Assembly: GCF_022750635.1 (NCBI RefSeq)
Contig: NZ_JAJKBG010000003.1
Location: 248,001 to 312,000 of the forward strand
DNA from: Brevundimonas pishanensis
Lineage (GTDB): Bacteria > Pseudomonadota > Alphaproteobacteria > Caulobacterales > Caulobacteraceae
Direction of reading: 5' to 3'
DNA length: 64,000 bases
Positions 27,753 through 36,601 of this stretch are shown here, piece after piece. The translations under genes and the position numbers were made by a program. The notes under the pieces were generated by a model. That model saw only the letters and a list, made by a program, of their open reading frames with translations. It did no database searches and was not told where the DNA came from. How positions within the stretch are numbered: the first letter of the stretch is position 1; every line of letters starts with the position of its first letter.

Positions 27753-28184
27753 ATGAGTAACTCTGTAAAAATCGTGATGATCGAAGATGATCACGGGCAT
27801 GCAAAGCTGATCGAAAAGAACATTCGTCGCGCCAATATCTCGAATGATATTCTTCACTTCGATAATGGTGAGGACGGGCTGAACTATCTGTTGAGTGATG
27901 ACGCCCGCCACGACTCATCCATCCTGATCCTGCTGGACCTGAACCTGCCCGACATGTCGGGCGTGGATATCCTGACCAAGGTGAAGGGGGACGAGGTCCT
28001 GCGGCGCGCACCGGTCGTTATCCTGACCACCACGGATGACCGGACAGAGATACAACATTGCTATGACCTCGGCTGTAATGTCTACATTACCAAGCCGGTG
28101 GATTACGATGCTTTTGCCTCGGCCATTCGCCAGCTTGGTTTGTTCCTATCTGTCATTCAGGCCCCCACCATTAGTGCAGAGTGA
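27753..28184 (+). CDS. Single-domain response regulator (Rcp1-like)
   Basis: 143 residues, a receiver with no output domain: KIVMIEDDHGHAKLIEKNI (acidic pocket), ILILLDLNLPDMSGVDIL with the phospho-acceptor Asp, VILTTTDDRTEIQHCYDLGCNVYITKPVDYDAF with the conserved Thr and Lys. Such Rcp1-like receivers pair with Cph1-type kinases and usually shuttle phosphate. I prefer the ATG at 27753, since AGG sits six bases ahead, over the ATG at 27747, which abuts the AGG. The next gene starts with GTGA overlapping the stop. Confidence 0.9.
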   Translation: MSNSVKIVMIEDDHGHAKLIEKNIRRANISNDILHFDNGEDGLNYLLSDDARHDSSILILLDLNLPDMSGVDILTKVKGDEVLRRAPVVILTTTDDRTEIQHCYDLGCNVYITKPVDYDAFASAIRQLGLFLSVIQAPTISAE

Positions 28185-29239
28185 TTAACCTGTTCAGGCT
28201 GCTTTACATTGATGATGATCCCGCGCTTGGGCGACTGATCCAGAAGCAGTTCGAGCGCGAAGGGCACAAGGTGGATCTGGCCTCCGACGGCGACGTCGGA
28301 TTAACCATGTTGGGCAGCGAAACCTACGACGTTTGCGCCTTGGACCATCACATGCCTGGCCGCGACGGTCTGGAAATTCTGCCCGAAATCCTGCTGCTCG
28401 AGAATGCGCCGCCGGTTGTTTATGTGACCGGGGCGCAGGATGGCCGGATTGCCGTTTCGGCCCTGCGTGCGGGTGCCGCAGACTATGTCATCAAGGAAGC
28501 GTCCGACGACTTTACGCACCTGCTGATCCGTGCCGTCGAGGACGCTTTGGAACGCCGGCGTCTCGAGCAGAAGTCGCAGGAATCCCAGATCGAAATCCTG
28601 CGCGAACGCGACAGGGCAGAGGCCCTGCTGCGCGAAGTGAACCACCGCGTCGGTAACTCGCTGCAACTTGTGACCAGCTTCATCCACCTCCAGCGCCGTC
28701 AGGTTACTGACGAGATCGCGCACGACGCGCTGTCCAAGGTGCAGGCCCGTATCGAAGCCGTGGCCCAGGTTCACCGCCGCCTCTACACCTCGGGCGATGT
28801 ATCGGGTGTCGCTCTGGACGGGTATCTATGCGGCCTTGTCGAGGAGTTGGCCTCGTCCATGTCTTCGGACAAGGGCCCGAAACTGGCCCTGAAGGCGGAC
28901 CCTGTCTGGGTCTCCACCGATCAGGCCGTAGCGCTCGGCGTTGTCGTGGCCGAACTGGTCACCAATGCGGTCAAATATGCCTATCCGGCAGGCAAGGGCG
29001 GCGAGATTCGCGTGCTCGCCAATCAACCGGATGCGGATACCGTCCTGCTGGCGGTCGAAGACGACGGTGCTGGCCTGTCGGGCGATGCGGCGCAGGGGAC
29101 GGGATTGGGCAGCCAGATAATGGACGCCATGGCGACCGACCTGGGGACGAAGATAACCTATCAGTCCTTGAATCCCGGCACGCGGGCGCAACTTTTGTTT
29201 AAGGCCGCGCCTGTTCGCAAATCGCACGACGGCCTGTAG
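28181..29239 (+). CDS. Receiver-HisKA_2 hybrid signalling protein
   Basis: 352 residues: an N-terminal receiver domain (about 5-120; LLYIDDDPALGRLIQKQF, ALDHHMPGRDG, then VKEASDDF), a coiled coil, then a HisKA_2 dimerisation segment (ALLREVNHRVGNSLQLVTSFIHLQRRQV, phospho-acceptor His in NHRVGN) and an HATPase (ELVTNAVKYAYPAGKGGEIRV, EDDGAGLSGDAAQGTGLGSQI). In the related general-stress pathway of alphaproteobacteria, HisKA_2/HWE kinases control PhyR and EcfG; whether this protein does so is unknown. The GTG start overlaps the preceding stop (GTGA), so this is the last gene of the signalling cluster. Confidence 0.88.
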   Translation: MINLFRLLYIDDDPALGRLIQKQFEREGHKVDLASDGDVGLTMLGSETYDVCALDHHMPGRDGLEILPEILLLENAPPVVYVTGAQDGRIAVSALRAGAADYVIKEASDDFTHLLIRAVEDALERRRLEQKSQESQIEILRERDRAEALLREVNHRVGNSLQLVTSFIHLQRRQVTDEIAHDALSKVQARIEAVAQVHRRLYTSGDVSGVALDGYLCGLVEELASSMSSDKGPKLALKADPVWVSTDQAVALGVVVAELVTNAVKYAYPAGKGGEIRVLANQPDADTVLLAVEDDGAGLSGDAAQGTGLGSQIMDAMATDLGTKITYQSLNPGTRAQLLFKAAPVRKSHDGL

Positions 29240-29249
29240 AAGCCGTTAG

Positions 29250-29705
29250 ATGAAACTGCAGTTTGGCCATGCGCACGCGGGTGTTGAGTACCGCCACCGC
29301 GCCGCCGTGTTCGGGATTGCCGAGCGCGACGGTCTTATCGCCTGCGTGCGCATTACGCGTGACAAGGGACCCTATTTCGATCTCCCTGGCGGCGCGGTCG
29401 AGGGTGAAGAGACCGAAGCCGAGGCTCTGACACGCGAGTTTCGCGAAGAGACAGGGCTAGATGTCACGCCTATAGATCGCCTGACCGAGGCCTCGCAATA
29501 CTTTGTGCGCACGGACGGTGAGGCGCTGAATAATGTGAGCGCTTTCTGGACCATGCAGATCGCCGGATCGACCCCTGCAAACAAGCAGGAGGCAGATCAT
29601 CAACTGGTCTGGCTTACGCCCGATAATGCGCTCGCGTCCGTCAGGCATGAAGCCCATGCGTGGGCAATTACCTGCTGGATGCGGTGGCGAGCGCGTCAGG
29701 TCTAG
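29250..29705 (+). CDS. NUDIX hydrolase
   Basis: 151 residues. The Nudix box is complete and canonical: GGAVEGEETEAEALTREFREETGL (about 45-68), fitting Gx5Ex7REUxEExGU. Members hydrolyse nucleoside diphosphates linked to another moiety; the substrate cannot be told. It starts 10 bases after the signalling cluster on the same strand, so it may be read through from it. The remaining sequence (VSAFWTMQIAGSTPANKQEADHQLVWLTPDNAL) follows the standard Nudix fold. Confidence 0.88.
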   Translation: MKLQFGHAHAGVEYRHRAAVFGIAERDGLIACVRITRDKGPYFDLPGGAVEGEETEAEALTREFREETGLDVTPIDRLTEASQYFVRTDGEALNNVSAFWTMQIAGSTPANKQEADHQLVWLTPDNALASVRHEAHAWAITCWMRWRARQV

Positions 29706-29728
29706 ACAAGATCGGATTGCTTAATACC

Positions 29729-29753
29729 GGAACGGCTCGTCGGGTCATACGTT
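29729..29753 (+). promoter_or_regulatory. EcfG/sigma-T-type general-stress promoter of csbD
   Basis: GGAAC at 29729-29733, a 16-base spacer, then CGTT at 29750-29753. This matches the alphaproteobacterial EcfG (sigma-T) consensus GGAAC-N16/17-CGTT exactly, 52 bases before the csbD start codon. Confidence 0.75.
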
Positions 29754-29804
29754 CTTTTACTGTAGGCAGCGCGTTCCGTGCTGTCCCGGAAATGGAGCTA
29801 ACCC

Positions 29805-29981
29805 ATGGCTGATAGAGATCGCATTGAAGGTGCTGCCAAGAATATCGGTGGCAAAGTCAAAGAGGGTATCGGCAACCTGACCGGCGATGAAAAGCTGAAA
29901 GCCGAGGGCAAGGCCGATCAGGTCGAAGGCAAGGTCCAGAACGCTGTCGGCGGGGCCAAAGACGCCCTTCGCGGCAAGTAA
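29805..29981 (+). CDS. CsbD family stress protein
   Basis: 58-residue hydrophilic protein: MADRDRIEGAAKNIGGKVKE, then GIGNLTGDEKLKAEGKADQVEG and a Gly/Ala/Lys-rich tail (KVQNAVGGAKDALRGK). This is the CsbD repeat pattern of small sigma-B or EcfG-induced stress proteins, whose biochemical role is unknown. The upstream promoter is of EcfG type, so induction by general stress is likely. The gene ends in a strong terminator and forms its own unit. Confidence 0.9.
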   Translation: MADRDRIEGAAKNIGGKVKEGIGNLTGDEKLKAEGKADQVEGKVQNAVGGAKDALRGK

Positions 29982-30002
29982 TCGCCTAACCCGAGATTAG
30001 AA

Positions 30003-30031
30003 AAGGCCGCTCCGTAAGGGGCGGCCTTTTT
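30003..30031 (+). terminator. Terminator of csbD
   Basis: GGCCGCTCC/GGGGCGGCC hairpin (30005-30013 with 30018-30026) followed by TTTTT; the VWA gene ends convergently just after it. Confidence 0.9.
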
Positions 30032-30032
30032 G

Positions 30033-31211
30033 CTATTTCGTCAGCGTGCGCATCGCCCCGTCCAACCCTTCGAGGGTCAGGGGATACATCTTCTCTTCCA
30101 TCAACTCGCGCAGCAGAGCGACCGACTGGGTGTAGCGCCAGTGGCGCTCGGGGAGGGGATTGAGCCAGACCGACTTGGGCCACTGTTCGCGAGCGCGCTT
30201 CATCCACACCGCGCCAGCCTCCTCGTTGAAGTGCTCGACCGAGCCGCCGGGGATGGTGATCTCGTAGGGGCTCATGCTGGCGTCGCCGACGAAGATGGCG
30301 CGCCAGTCGCTATCGTATTTGTGGATCAGATCCCACGTCGGAATACGCTCGGTATGACGGCGGCGGTTGTCCTTCCACACACCTTCGTACAGGCAGTTGT
30401 GGAAGTAGTAGAACTCGAGGTTCTTGAACTCGGTCTTGGCGGCCGAGAACAGCTCCTCGCACATCTTGATGTGACCATCCATCGAGCCGCCGATGTCGAA
30501 GAAAATCAGCACCTTGACCGTGTTGCGGCGCTCGGGCCGCATCTGGATATCCAGCCAGCCCTGACGGGCGGTGCCATCGATGGTGCCGTCGATATCCAGC
30601 TCATCCGGCGCACCCGTGCGGGCAAAGCGGCGCAAGCGACGCAGCGCCACCTTGATGTTGCGGGTGCCCAGTTCAACGCTGTCGTCGAGGTTCTTGTACT
30701 CGCGCTTTTCCCAGACCTTTACCGCGCGGCCATGCTTACCTGTGCCGCCGATGCGGACGCCTTCGGGATTATAGCCCCCATTGCCGAACGGACTGGTTCC
30801 GCCAGTGCCGATCCATTTATTGCCGCCCTGATGGCGTTCCTTCTGCTCTTCGAGGCGCTGTTTCAGCGTCTCCATCAGCTTGTCCCAACCGCCCAGGGCC
30901 TCGATCTCGGCCTTTTGCTCGTCGGTCAGGTATTTCTCGTTGATGAGTTTCAGCCAGTCCTCGGGAATGTCGGTGGTCAGGTCCTCGCCCGCGCCCATCG
31001 TCTCCAGCCCCTTGAAGGCCTTGTCGAACGCCTGATCGAAGCGGTCGTAGTGTTTCTCGTCCTTGACCAGCACCGCCCGCGACAAGTGATAGAAGTCATC
31101 GACCTGCAGGCCCGACACGCCCTTGTCCATGGCCTCCATCAGATGGAGCCATTCCTTCATGGACACAGGAACCTTGTGGTCGCGAAGCGCGGTAAAGAAG
31201 GGCAGGAGCAT
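30033..31211 (-). CDS. VWA domain protein, CoxE-like
   Basis: 392 residues. The C-terminal half carries a von Willebrand factor A domain: VKVLIFFDIGGSMDGHIKMCEELFSA (the metal-binding MIDAS, here D239-I-G-G-S243 instead of DxSxS), and DWRAIFVGDASMSPYEI. The N-terminal region (about 1-130) is all-helical and charged. CoxE-type VWA proteins work with MoxR-family AAA+ ATPases in assembly of metalloenzymes or complexes; no MoxR gene is present nearby. The gene stands alone between csbD and a GNAT gene on the same strand 40 bases upstream. Confidence 0.83.
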   Translation of the reverse strand: MLLPFFTALRDHKVPVSMKEWLHLMEAMDKGVSGLQVDDFYHLSRAVLVKDEKHYDRFDQAFDKAFKGLETMGAGEDLTTDIPEDWLKLINEKYLTDEQKAEIEALGGWDKLMETLKQRLEEQKERHQGGNKWIGTGGTSPFGNGGYNPEGVRIGGTGKHGRAVKVWEKREYKNLDDSVELGTRNIKVALRRLRRFARTGAPDELDIDGTIDGTARQGWLDIQMRPERRNTVKVLIFFDIGGSMDGHIKMCEELFSAAKTEFKNLEFYYFHNCLYEGVWKDNRRRHTERIPTWDLIHKYDSDWRAIFVGDASMSPYEITIPGGSVEHFNEEAGAVWMKRAREQWPKSVWLNPLPERHWRYTQSVALLRELMEEKMYPLTLEGLDGAMRTLTK

Positions 31212-31251
31212 CGGGCTAGATTACCGGATTATCTGACGTTGGCGAGCGCGA

Positions 31252-31779
31252 TCAGGCGCGGCGCAGGATGAACTCCTGATCGATCCATTCCCCGACCGGA
31301 TAGCCATAGCCGCCGACCTTCTCGAACCCATAGGCTGCATACAGTTTCTGAGCCTTCAGATTGCCGCTCCAGACGCCGATCCATAGGGCTCCGGTGGTGC
31401 GTTCTTCCATCCAGGCCAAGGCGCGTTTCAGCAGTTCAGTGCCGAGGCCCAAACCTTGCGCTTCCTTGCCGACATACAGGCGGCGCAACTCCATCTCGCC
31501 CGCCTTGGCGTCTTCGTGCGGCAGGTCGTTGGGACCGGCGTGGCACAGGGCGAGGATCTGGCCGTCGCGTTCGGCAATCCAAAAGACGCACTCGTCGTCG
31601 TGGATGCGCGGACGAAGCGCCTCGGGGCTAAAGCTCTTTTGGAAAAACGCCTCCAGATCGTCGGCAGGGTAGGGGATGCCGAAGCCGTCCACGAAGGTTT
31701 CCACGAAGGTGCGGCGGCTGAAGGCGGACAGGGCTTCGAGGTCGCGGTCTTCGGCGGGACGGATCAGGTATTCGCTCAT
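31252..31779 (-). CDS. GNAT family N-acetyltransferase
   Basis: 175 residues from the ATG at 31779; AAGGA lies upstream and the product then begins MSEYLIRPAEDRDLEAL, the usual GNAT opening. The acetyl-CoA site is LRRLYVGKEAQGLGLGTELLKRAL (R/QxxGxG/A) and the C-terminal motif B/C is GVWSGNLKAQKLYAAYGFEKVG. Substrate unknown. An open frame continues to 31953 upstream but lies across the promoter region. The VWA gene lies 40 bases downstream on the same strand and may share its transcript. Confidence 0.9.
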   Translation of the reverse strand: MSEYLIRPAEDRDLEALSAFSRRTFVETFVDGFGIPYPADDLEAFFQKSFSPEALRPRIHDDECVFWIAERDGQILALCHAGPNDLPHEDAKAGEMELRRLYVGKEAQGLGLGTELLKRALAWMEERTTGALWIGVWSGNLKAQKLYAAYGFEKVGGYGYPVGEWIDQEFILRRA

Positions 31780-31899
31780 GCCCGCATCCTTAGCGCCCCC
31801 GAAATCGGGACGCCATCCTGTGCTTTGTTCGACCATGCACGGGTTGCGAGTGTCGCAATCGCTGTCTAACCATCGAGGTTCAGTCGAACGGAGTTCACC

Positions 31900-32496
31900 G
31901 TGACCAAGGAGGGATCGCCTTCGCGATACGGCGACATCATATTGGCACGCCACGGCAAACCCGCTCTGTCGCGTAAATGCTGGCTGAGTGCCGAGGAATA
32001 TCGCGACTGGTGGGCGAGGTACGATGCGGGAGGCCTGTCCGCCGGGCAGACGCCGCCGGACAGTCTCGTTCGAACGGCGGCAGTTGCAGGGACGCTCTAT
32101 GCCTCGACGCTTCGCCGAGCACAGGAAACCGCGCGCGCCGTCGCGGGTGATCGCCAGTTTCTAACGGACAGCGTCTTTGTCGAAGCCCCGCTGCCTCCGC
32201 CGCATTTACCCGACTGGTTCAAACTGCCGCCGCGATTGTGGGGCGTGGTGGCCCGATTCTGGTGGCACGTCTTTGATCACCACGACGGTCAGGAAAGTCG
32301 CGCAGAGGCCGAACTTCGGGCGGCAAGGGCGGCACAAATCCTGATCCAACGGTCTTTTGACGGTCGCGATGTGCTGGTGCTCGCACACGGCTATTTTAAC
32401 CACATGATCGGCCAGAAGCTGCAGGCCGAGGGATGGAAGCTGATCGAGAACCAAGGTTTCAAATACTGGTGCCAGCGGCGTTATCGCCGTTCCTGA
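31900..32496 (+). CDS. Histidine phosphatase family protein
   Basis: 198 residues with the branch-1 phosphohistidine motif DIILARHGKPALS near the N terminus (RHG), an ASTLRRAQETARAVA block and a second catalytic His in VLVLAHGYFNHMIG. These are hallmarks of phosphoglycerate mutase-like phosphatases; substrate unknown. GTG start at 31900 with GGAG upstream. The divergent GNAT gene starts about 120 bases to the left. The 67 bases after its stop lead to xseB. Confidence 0.85.
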   Translation: MTKEGSPSRYGDIILARHGKPALSRKCWLSAEEYRDWWARYDAGGLSAGQTPPDSLVRTAAVAGTLYASTLRRAQETARAVAGDRQFLTDSVFVEAPLPPPHLPDWFKLPPRLWGVVARFWWHVFDHHDGQESRAEAELRAARAAQILIQRSFDGRDVLVLAHGYFNHMIGQKLQAEGWKLIENQGFKYWCQRRYRRS

Positions 32497-32563
32497 GCGC
32501 ATTTCCTGTTGGCAGGGCGGCATGAGGATTGAACCGCCTGCCACACGGCTCTAGTTTGCCGCC

Positions 32564-32818
32564 ATGACCGAAGCGACCGCAAACACCGTTCCTGCTGATC
32601 TCAGCTTTGAAGATGCCCTGCAAAAGCTGGAGGGTATCGTCTCGCGACTGGAATCCGGTCAGGCCGGTCTGGAAGAATCCATCACGCTCTATGAGCAGGG
32701 TGCCCAGCTCAAAGCGCATTGCGAGGCTCGCCTGAAGGCCGCCCAACTGCGGGTCGAGAAGATTGTGGTCGGCCCCGATCAACAGGCTACCGGCACCCAA
32801 GCTGCCGACTTCGGTTGA
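32564..32818 (+). CDS. xseB: Exodeoxyribonuclease VII small subunit
   Basis: 84 residues. Family pattern: [55 protein letters not shown], a helical hairpin. XseB binds XseA to make the single-strand exonuclease that degrades DNA to acid-soluble oligonucleotides. No xseA is in the window. In proteobacteria xseB is regularly linked to ispA and dxs, as here: ispA begins directly after it. Confidence 0.93.
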   Translation: MTEATANTVPADLSFEDALQKLEGIVSRLESGQAGLEESITLYEQGAQLKAHCEARLKAAQLRVEKIVVGPDQQATGTQAADFG

Positions 32819-32825
32819 TCTCGTC

Positions 32826-33737
32826 GTGACCATCCTTGCGGCGAATTCGCCCGAACAAGCCGTGATTGATCGTGTCGCCGATGTGGCTGACATGGTCACC
32901 GTGGCGCTCGACAAACTTCTTCCGCGCGGCTCTGGCCCCGAGGCTCGACTGACCGAAGCCATGCGCTATGCGGCGCTGGGTCCGGGCAAACGTTTGCGTC
33001 CGTTCTTCACCATGGAAGCAGGCCGTCTGTTCGACCTCGATGAGGGTGAGCTGCTGCGCGCCGCCTGTGCGCTGGAGTGCATCCACGCCTATTCGCTGGT
33101 GCACGACGACCTTCCGGCGATGGACGACGACGACATGCGTCGCGGGCGTCCGACCGTGCACATCGAATATGACGAGATGACCGCCATCCTCGCAGGCGAT
33201 GCCCTACAGACGGTCGCTTTCGAGATCATGGCTGACGAATCTACCCACGCGGACCCCGCTGTGCGCTGTGAGCTGGTTCGCCGGCTGGCCGTAAACGCCG
33301 GTGCGGAAGGCATGGCCGGCGGCCAGATGATCGATCTGCTGGGTGTACGCGACGATTTGGGCGGGGTTGCGCGTATGCAGCGCCTCAAGACCGGTGCCCT
33401 GTTCGCCAACGCCTTTGAAATCCCGCTTATCATGGCCGACGCCAGCGATGCCCAGCGCCAGGCGCTTCTTGGTTTCGCGCACGACATCGGTCTGGCCTAC
33501 CAGATCGTTGACGATGTGCTGGATGCCGAAGGCTCGGCCGAGGAAATGGGCAAAGCTGCGGGCGGCAAGGATGCTGCTCTGGGCAAGACCAATTTCGTTA
33601 CTCTGCTGGGTGTCGATGCTGCGCGACAACGCGTCGCGCATCTGGCCGATCAGGCCCGCGCCCACCTTGACCTGTTCGGCCACGATGGCGACATCCTCAA
33701 GGCCAGCGTGGATCTGGTGCTCAAGCGCCGCTCATAA
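32826..33737 (+). CDS. ispA: Farnesyl diphosphate synthase (polyprenyl synthetase)
   Basis: Head-to-tail prenyl transferase joining isopentenyl diphosphate to DMAPP/GPP to make farnesyl diphosphate. Seen: the first Asp-rich motif [27 protein letters not shown] upstream of it, [10 protein letters not shown] and the second Asp-rich motif [13 protein letters not shown] chose the GTG at 32826 ([11 protein letters not shown], 303 residues, eight bases after the xseB stop); a GTG at 32763 lies inside xseB and is less likely. The GTG has no good Shine-Dalgarno, so translation may depend on coupling with xseB. dxs follows after about 105 bases. Confidence 0.93.
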   Translation: MTILAANSPEQAVIDRVADVADMVTVALDKLLPRGSGPEARLTEAMRYAALGPGKRLRPFFTMEAGRLFDLDEGELLRAACALECIHAYSLVHDDLPAMDDDDMRRGRPTVHIEYDEMTAILAGDALQTVAFEIMADESTHADPAVRCELVRRLAVNAGAEGMAGGQMIDLLGVRDDLGGVARMQRLKTGALFANAFEIPLIMADASDAQRQALLGFAHDIGLAYQIVDDVLDAEGSAEEMGKAAGGKDAALGKTNFVTLLGVDAARQRVAHLADQARAHLDLFGHDGDILKASVDLVLKRRS

Positions 33738-33842
33738 TCCATCGTTTCTGCACAAGACTTTGATACGAACCGCCATGACCCTTCGCGGGTTATGGCTATT
33801 ATCGACCTTCGCGTCCCAGCCTTTGAAGGCTATTAAGCCCCT

Positions 33843-35726
33843 ATGCCGAATACCCCTTTGCTCGACACCGTAAGCTTCCCGTCCGATACGCGCGGGTTCG
33901 ATATCCCGCAGCTGAACCAGTTGGCGGACGAGGTGCGCGCCGAAACCATCGATGCTGTCTCGGTGACGGGCGGGCATCTGGGCGCGGGCCTGGGTGTGGT
34001 CGAACTGACGGTCGCGCTGCATCACTTGCTGGATACGCCCAAGGACATCCTGATCTGGGATGTCGGTCACCAATGCTATCCGCACAAGATTCTGACGGGC
34101 CGTCGCGACCGTATCCGCACGCTGCGTCAGGGTGGTGGTCTGTCGGGCTTCACCAAGCGCTCGGAGAGCGAATACGACCCGTTCGGTGCCGCCCACGCCT
34201 CTACCTCGATCTCGGCGGGTCTGGGCTTTGCCGCTGCCCGCGATCAGCAGGGCGAGAACAACAAGGTCGTGGCCGTCATCGGTGACGGCTCGATCACGGC
34301 GGGCATGGCCTATGAGGCGATGAACAACGCCATCGAGGCGACGGACGGCCAGTTCATGGTCATCCTGAACGACAACGACATGTCGATCGCCCCGCCGGTC
34401 GGCGCCATGAGCGCCTATTTGGCCAAACAGGTTTCGGGCGACGCCTATCAGCGCGTTCGCAACTTCGGTAAGAAGTTCGTCGACCACATGCCGCGCCCCA
34501 TCCGCGAGACCGCGCGCAAGGCCGAGGAATACGCCCGCGGCATGGTTGCCGGCGGCACCTTCTTCGAGGAACTGGGTTTCTACTACATCGGTCCGATTGA
34601 TGGTCATGACATGAACCATCTGGTGCCGATCCTGAAGAACGCGCTGGCCATCACCGACAAGCCGGTGCTGGTCCACGTCGTCACGCAAAAGGGCAAGGGC
34701 TATGCCCCCGCCGAGAACAGCGCCGACAAATATCACGGCGTGGTCAAGTTCGACGTGGAGTCCGGCAAGCAGGCCAAGGCCATCTCGAACGCGCCCAGCT
34801 ACACCAAGGTGTTCGGCACCGAGTTGATCAAGCACGCAGCAACCGATCCGAGCATTGTCGGCATCACCGCCGCCATGCCGTCGGGCACGGGCATCGACCT
34901 GTTCGGTCAGGCGTACCCTGACCGCGTGTACGATGTAGGCATCGCCGAACAGCACGCTGTGACCTTTGCGGCGGGTATGGCTGCGGACGGTATGAAGCCG
35001 TTCTGCGCCATCTATTCCACCTTCCTTCAGCGCGGCTACGACCAAGTGGTCCACGATGTAGCCATCCAGTCGCTACCGGTGCGCTTTGCTATGGACCGTG
35101 CGGGTCTGGTGGGGGCCGATGGTGCGACCCACGCCGGATCGTTCGATATCGGCTTCATGGGGGCTCTGCCGGGCATGGTGCTAATGGCTGCAGCTGATGA
35201 AGCCGAACTGGCCGCCATGATCGCCACCTCGCTGGAAATCAACGACCGCCCGTCGGCCTTCCGCTATCCGCGCGGTGACGGCGTGGGCGTGGAAATCCCC
35301 GAACTGGCCAAGCCGCTGGAAATCGGCAAGGGCCGCATCGTCAAGGAAGGCACCAAGGTCGCCATCCTGTCGCTGGGTACCCGCCTGCAGGAAAGCCTGA
35401 AGGCCGCTGACATTCTGGAACAGGCCGGTATCTCGACCACCATCGCCGACGCCCGCTTCGCCAAGCCGCTGGACGAGGAACTGATCCTGCGCCTCGCGCG
35501 CGAGCATGAAGTACTGATCACGGTGGAAGAGGGCGCTATGGGCGGCTTCGGTGCCTTCGTGCTGCAAATGCTGGCCGAGAAGGGCGCTCTGGATCGCGGC
35601 CTGAAGATCCGCACCATGCATCTGCCGGACATCTTCCAAGACCACAACAGCCCCATGGCCATGTACGACGAGGCTGCCCTCAACGCGAAACACATCGCCG
35701 CCAAGGCTATTGAGGCGCTCGGTTAA
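33843..35726 (+). CDS. dxs: 1-Deoxy-D-xylulose-5-phosphate synthase
   Basis: Thiamine diphosphate enzyme that condenses pyruvate with glyceraldehyde 3-phosphate, the entry to the MEP isoprenoid pathway. 627 residues, normal length. Seen: [36 protein letters not shown], the ThDP motif [17 protein letters not shown] with NDNDMSI, the transketolase pyrimidine domain [17 protein letters not shown] and [19 protein letters not shown], and a C-terminal transketolase_C domain. Together with ispA and xseB it forms the classical isoprenoid-linked cluster; a terminator follows. Confidence 0.97.
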   Translation: MPNTPLLDTVSFPSDTRGFDIPQLNQLADEVRAETIDAVSVTGGHLGAGLGVVELTVALHHLLDTPKDILIWDVGHQCYPHKILTGRRDRIRTLRQGGGLSGFTKRSESEYDPFGAAHASTSISAGLGFAAARDQQGENNKVVAVIGDGSITAGMAYEAMNNAIEATDGQFMVILNDNDMSIAPPVGAMSAYLAKQVSGDAYQRVRNFGKKFVDHMPRPIRETARKAEEYARGMVAGGTFFEELGFYYIGPIDGHDMNHLVPILKNALAITDKPVLVHVVTQKGKGYAPAENSADKYHGVVKFDVESGKQAKAISNAPSYTKVFGTELIKHAATDPSIVGITAAMPSGTGIDLFGQAYPDRVYDVGIAEQHAVTFAAGMAADGMKPFCAIYSTFLQRGYDQVVHDVAIQSLPVRFAMDRAGLVGADGATHAGSFDIGFMGALPGMVLMAAADEAELAAMIATSLEINDRPSAFRYPRGDGVGVEIPELAKPLEIGKGRIVKEGTKVAILSLGTRLQESLKAADILEQAGISTTIADARFAKPLDEELILRLAREHEVLITVEEGAMGGFGAFVLQMLAEKGALDRGLKIRTMHLPDIFQDHNSPMAMYDEAALNAKHIAAKAIEALG

Positions 35727-35744
35727 GCTGCCTAACTACTAATG

Positions 35745-35776
35745 AAAAAGCCGCTCCGATATGGGCGGCTTTTTTG
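35745..35776 (+). terminator. Terminator of dxs
   Basis: AAAAGCCGC/GCGGCTTTT hairpin followed by a T run (TTTTTTG); the A-tract on its other side could also serve the convergent gene. Confidence 0.85.
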
Positions 35777-35777
35777 T

Positions 35778-36560
35778 TTAGCTATGGAGGTTCAGATATT
35801 TCTGAAGGTCGTCAGAGTTTGACACGCCCTGATCATTGGCGATGAAGCTCAAAAGCGTCAGCGGCTTGCCTGTCCTAGCTGCGGCCGCCAGTTTGTGATG
35901 ACCGTCCAAGAGATAGTGACCCATACAGCGGTGATCTTGGACGTTTTCTATTTCAGGCTGTTTCACATCAAGAACTGAAACTGCAACGGCCGTTGGCATA
36001 ACCGCCTCTTCTAGGCGCTGCATGTAATAGCGTATCCGCTCCTCATCGAGTTGGTTTTGACGATGTAGCGGGATGATGAAATCGAACGACAGGTCGGTTC
36101 GGTCTTGATCACCAATAACTGGCAGTCCTTCTGTCGGCTTAACGCGATAATAGTCGATACGGGGATGGTGAGTTCCACCTTCCATCACCGGATCAAAACC
36201 GATTTGCTGCACTTGTTCATGCGCGAAGTAATCAGCGTCGGAACCTGCAGCAATTAGGTGCGGAGTGAGGCGCATCAGGACTAGGTGGTACGAGCCTGAG
36301 GGGAGGAGCTTCCCCAACGCGTTCGCCACTTCCGGGTGAATATGATCAATCCCCGCAGCTAGCGTGCCGGATAGTTCTTCGACATCCACACCGTTCGACG
36401 CTTCCTCAATGCGCTCGAAGAAGAATTCACATGTGCCGCATATGTTACCTATGAGAAACGCTGGCTCGCCATGGACAACAAGATATCTTTCCCACTCCGG
36501 CCAACGGCCAGAGCCTTTGCGCGCAAATGCGACAGCACTCGATAGGTTGGATATATTCAC
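35778..36560 (-). CDS. Unknown protein with a ParB-like DGHHK motif; probably acquired
   Basis: 260 residues from the GTG at 36560 (AGG six bases upstream); the frame is open further, but that part overlaps ggt on the same strand. I do not recognise the family. The N-terminal third has a CxxC pair (GNICGTCEFFFERI) after WPEWERYLVVHGEP; the middle is rich in His and acidic residues; the C-terminal part has HRCMGHYLLDGHHKLAAAARTGKPLTLLSFI, which resembles the DGHHR/K motif of ParB/sulfiredoxin-fold proteins. Base composition is visibly lower in G+C than neighbours (AT-rich codons such as AAT, ATA, TTT), suggesting transfer. A perfect 12-bp inverted repeat spans its start (36541-36572). The stop lies just beyond the dxs terminator. 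Confidence 0.7.
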   Translation of the reverse strand: MNISNLSSAVAFARKGSGRWPEWERYLVVHGEPAFLIGNICGTCEFFFERIEEASNGVDVEELSGTLAAGIDHIHPEVANALGKLLPSGSYHLVLMRLTPHLIAAGSDADYFAHEQVQQIGFDPVMEGGTHHPRIDYYRVKPTEGLPVIGDQDRTDLSFDFIIPLHRQNQLDEERIRYYMQRLEEAVMPTAVAVSVLDVKQPEIENVQDHRCMGHYLLDGHHKLAAAARTGKPLTLLSFIANDQGVSNSDDLQKYLNLHS

Positions 36561-36572
36561 ATCCAACCTATC
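36541..36572. repeat. Perfect 12-bp inverted repeat across the start of the unknown gene
   Basis: GATAGGTTGGAT (36541-36552) and its exact complement ATCCAACCTATC (36561-36572) flank an eight-base loop. Read on the minus strand, the loop carries the GTG start and the upstream arm carries the AGG ribosome-binding sequence, so the RNA hairpin would hide both; alternatively it is a DNA operator. No T run follows, so it is not a terminator. Confidence 0.8.
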
Positions 36573-36601
36573 AATGATTGAGGGACGTGTAGGGGCTTTG
36601 G

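Noticed and set aside
30030..31271. 413-residue open frame on the plus strand
   Set aside because: Shadow of the VWA gene, whose MIDAS-bearing frame is clearly the real one.
33732..35054. 440-residue open frame on the minus strand
   Set aside because: Antisense shadow of dxs with low-complexity His/Asp/Gly composition and no domain.
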